Of a DNA stretch of 21,416 nucleotides, positions 21,344 through 21,416 are shown piece after piece. The translations under genes were made by a program, and so were the position numbers. The stretch comes from an uncultured Clostridium sp. (GTDB lineage: Bacteria > Bacillota > Clostridia > TANB77 > CAG-508). The stretch lies in assembly GCA_900553365.1 (NCBI GenBank), contig USDL01000020.1:1-21416 (forward strand), read 5' to 3'. Position 1 is the stretch's first letter. The number at the start of each line of letters is the position of its first letter. Under the pieces are notes generated by a model. That model searched no databases, had not been told where the DNA came from, and saw nothing but the letters and a program-made list of their open reading frames with translations.

Positions 21344-21416
21344 TAATACATTCCTTCCATGCCTTGTGGCATTGCTCCATGGTCTCCACAATGACATTCT
21401 TTTTCTTTTTTATCTG
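21343..21416 (-). CDS. C-terminal end of an unidentified gene (cut by window edge)
   Basis: The minus-strand frame that ends in the TAA overlapping the nadD ATG codes for a tail DKKEKECHCGDHGAMPQGME followed by GMY. It has a Lys/Glu run, a Cys-His-Cys-Gly-Asp-His cluster that could bind metal, and a Met/Gly-rich end. Too little is visible to name the protein. The one-base overlap and coding-like composition support a real gene end. Confidence 0.5.
   Translation of the reverse strand, partial: DKKEKECHCGDHGAMPQGMEGMY

Noticed and set aside
21344..21397. Eighteen-residue N-terminal extension of NadD
   Set aside because: It is out-of-frame reading of the preceding gene's end; nadD starts at 21343 with GGAAGGA and a TAATG overlap.
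1..21416. CRISPR arrays, insertion sequences, rRNA genes, prophage structural genes
   Set aside because: No regularly spaced repeats, transposase-like frames, rRNA segments or phage structural proteins were seen on either strand.

Overview
The window is a stretch of AT-rich Firmicutes (Clostridia-type) chromosome. The evidence is very low GC, strong GGAGG ribosome binding sites, consensus sigma-A promoters with 17-bp spacers, a sporulation gene of the dipicolinate synthase B family, and a large 2-hydroxyacyl-CoA dehydratase activase-type protein typical of strict anaerobes. Nearly everything is on the minus strand; only one 72-codon gene with its own terminator is read on the plus strand. There is no CRISPR array, insertion sequence or rRNA.

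Reading left to right: the first codons of rpsO (ribosomal protein S15) with its promoter and a structured leader; a nadE-mtnN pair (NAD synthesis, SAH/MTA recycling); an accessory three-gene cassette (about 1930-4024) with a perfect consensus promoter and a strong terminator, encoding a lipoprotein with a His/aromatic-rich C-terminus, a 95-residue unknown protein and a minimal subtilase-like lipoprotein; a decayed membrane-protein remnant; a recN - pgeF - DUF5662 operon; a 1435-residue activase-like ATPase/iron-sulfur protein; tRNA-Gln(CUG); the 72-residue plus-strand gene; and a full lower-glycolysis operon, gap - pgk - (193-residue membrane-anchored unknown) - tpiA - gpmI - eno.

The right end holds two neighbouring genes that are each broken by one extra base: a zeta-toxin-like kinase (19165-20059) and a dipicolinate synthase B-like flavoprotein (20124-20688). 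In both, the two halves read continuously once one base is removed, so they are either recent pseudogenes or local sequence errors. Right of them are nadD and the C-terminal end of an unidentified gene that overlaps nadD by one base.

Functionally the core is housekeeping: nadE and nadD both serve NAD synthesis, and gap to eno convert glyceraldehyde-3-phosphate to phosphoenolpyruvate. The most novel parts are the lipoprotein / small protein / subtilase-like cassette, the unknown Asn-rich membrane protein embedded between pgk and tpiA, and the compact regulatory overlaps (gap promoter inside a terminator hairpin; a sigma-K-like promoter and a Shine-Dalgarno-pairing repeat before the dipicolinate gene). 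Several open frames extend upstream of the true starts; starts here were chosen by ribosome binding site position.
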